A DNA stretch of 14,609 nucleotides from Chloroflexota bacterium (GTDB lineage: Bacteria > Chloroflexota > UBA4733), in NCBI GenBank assembly GCA_023381895.1, contig JAMCTA010000128.1, positions 1 through 14,609 of the forward strand. Reading direction: 5' to 3'. Positions 13,589-14,609 of this stretch are shown here, piece after piece. The number at the start of each line of letters is the position of its first letter. Position 1 is the first letter of the stretch. Both the position numbers and the translations under genes were made by a program. The notes under the pieces are model-generated. The model worked only from the letters and a program-made list of their open reading frames with translations. It ran no database searches and was not told the origin of the DNA.

Positions 13589-14609
13589 CTAAGGATGGGA
13601 GCAGGCGGTGGTAGAGCCGACGCGGAGGTGGCCGGCGAGAGCTTCGGTGGTACCGGAGGTGAGCGGGATGCGGACGCCGGTCTTGGGATTGTACCAGCCG
13701 AGCTTGACGGTGTAATCGCCGGGCGGGGCGGTTTTGGCAATGGTGAGGATTTCCCGGTCGATGATGACGTCACCCTGGCGCCACGAGGTGACAGGGAAGG
13801 TGTCGTAGAGGGGCGGGCCATCGAAGGCGGCGGCTTTGACGCCGTGGCTGTTGACGACATGGACAAAGAGCCAGGTGCCAGCGGGGAGCGGTTGCTGGAC
13901 GCGCCAGTAGAAGGTGACGAAAGTGCCAAGACCAGGGCCAATGGGGCAAGAAGGAAGAGTAATGGCGGCGAGGGCAACGCTGGCGCGGAACTGCGCGTTG
14001 GTAAGGCGATGAACGTCAGGCGGAAGGTGATCCTGGACAGGATAGGGAGGGGGATAGGCAGGGCGGATGACGAGCCAGGGGATGAGGAGGGCGCTGAGAA
14101 AGTCGAGGGCGAGAGCAGGGCGGAGGAGGCGCTGGAAGGCAGGCCAGCGGGTGAGGATGCGCTGCCAGCCGGTGGCGACCATGGTGGCAATGGCAGGGAG
14201 GGCGGGATAGAGGAAGCGACCGTGGTCGTAGCCGCCCAAAACGCCATGGACAAGGAAAGGGCGGCCGAGCACGGCGGCGAGGACGGTAAGAGTCCAGGCG
14301 AGGAGGATGAGGCTCTGCTGGCGATGGACTGGATCATTGGGGCAACGGAGCGCGAGCAGCCAGGAGGTGAGACCGGCGCTGATGGTGAGGGCGAAGGGAA
14401 GATACCAGAGTGGTGGTAGCCAGACGTCCTGCCAGCCAAAGGTGCCAACGAAGGAAGTCCAGAGGTCTTGGAGGAAGGTGAGTGGTTCATGCCAGTTGAG
14501 AGGACCGGCACTGCCAGGGAGAAGCGGAGGCCAGTATGCCCCTACACCGATGAGGTTGTGCTGGTGGTTGACTTTGATGCGCCAGAACCAGAAAACGAAG
14601 GCGACAGCG
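13589..14609 (-). CDS. Third glycosyltransferase-like membrane protein with C-terminal beta-sandwich (5' end outside window)
   Basis: The frame is open from the window edge to TAG 13591-13589, about 339 residues, all downstream of the missing start. It begins in membrane helices and has LTFLQDLWTSFVGTFGWQDV and YDHGRFLYPALPAIATMVATGW; the (Q/H)GR(Y/F)LYPALPA segment is common in the last helices of large polytopic glycosyltransferase-like proteins. A helix (ALDFLSALLIPWLVI) precedes an exposed domain. That domain carries the same beta-sandwich features as the two neighbours: VTFYWRVQQPLPAGTWLFVHVVN, a W.QGDVIIDRE turn and YTVKLGWYNPKTGVRIPL. Only one copy is visible here. An internal ATG at 14272 is not the start, because homologous membrane sequence continues above it. 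The minus-strand S/P-rich frame over the same bases is a shadow. Confidence 0.85.
   Translation of the reverse strand, partial: AVAFVFWFWRIKVNHQHNLIGVGAYWPPLLPGSAGPLNWHEPLTFLQDLWTSFVGTFGWQDVWLPPLWYLPFALTISAGLTSWLLALRCPNDPVHRQQSLILLAWTLTVLAAVLGRPFLVHGVLGGYDHGRFLYPALPAIATMVATGWQRILTRWPAFQRLLRPALALDFLSALLIPWLVIRPAYPPPYPVQDHLPPDVHRLTNAQFRASVALAAITLPSCPIGPGLGTFVTFYWRVQQPLPAGTWLFVHVVNSHGVKAAAFDGPPLYDTFPVTSWRQGDVIIDREILTIAKTAPPGDYTVKLGWYNPKTGVRIPLTSGTTEALAGHLRVGSTTACSHP

Noticed and set aside
13565..14419. A 284-residue Gly/Glu-rich plus-strand protein
   Set aside because: It is the opposite strand of the third glycosyltransferase gene, with composition expected from GC-rich antisense and no motifs.
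13582..14511. A Ser/Pro-rich 309-residue minus-strand protein
   Set aside because: Shifted-frame shadow of the glycosyltransferase gene; the other frame carries the membrane helices and domain motifs and stays open to the window edge.
1..14609. CRISPR array, tRNA, rRNA or intact transposase
   Set aside because: No regularly spaced repeats, no cloverleaf with a recognisable T-arm, and no rRNA-like stretch was seen on either strand.

Overview
The window is GC-rich bacterial chromosome. It best fits a member of the Chloroflexota (Thermomicrobia/Ktedonobacteria-like). This rests on the gene types: a Methyltransf_19 (DUF574) type methyltransferase, a double zinc-ribbon protein of the CxxC-x17-CxxC type, a spinster-like MFS carrier, and several large glycosyltransferase-like membrane proteins with repeated C-terminal beta-sandwich modules. 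This placement is inference; there is no rRNA or other marker gene.

Left end (1-1071): the 3' end of an acyl-CoA desaturase, a gene-free stretch with a convincing promoter, and an intact small protein with two zinc ribbons around an Arg/Gly/Ser-rich linker.

Decay zone (about 1100-4311): a Methyltransf_19 gene that is frameshifted, internally deleted and cut off; facing it, a restriction-modification pair (beta-class DNA methyltransferase with a frameshift, and the N-terminal piece of a PaeR7I/XhoI-like endonuclease); a small palindrome-rich element with inverted ends; a decayed YafY/WYL-type regulator; then an intact sugar isomerase-like TIM barrel with the C-terminal third of a dienelactone hydrolase directly behind it. 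A single reading frame spanning 1352-2752 on the minus strand is a chimera of three things and not one protein.

Sugar genes (about 3150-7675): the TIM-barrel isomerase/epimerase, an MFS transporter, and a class I mannose-6-phosphate isomerase divergent from the transporter. The C-terminal half of a zinc-type alcohol/polyol dehydrogenase converges on the isomerase gene. Together they suggest a sugar or polyol uptake and catabolism locus that has lost parts.

Right half (7676-14609): a hairpin-rich gene-free stretch, then three large membrane proteins of the GT39/ArnT-like kind in minus, plus, minus orientation. The first is split by a +1 shift at a UCC-UAA sequence. The third runs off the window. 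All three end in related beta-sandwich domains, two copies each in the first two. They probably act in cell-surface or polyprenyl-linked glycosylation.
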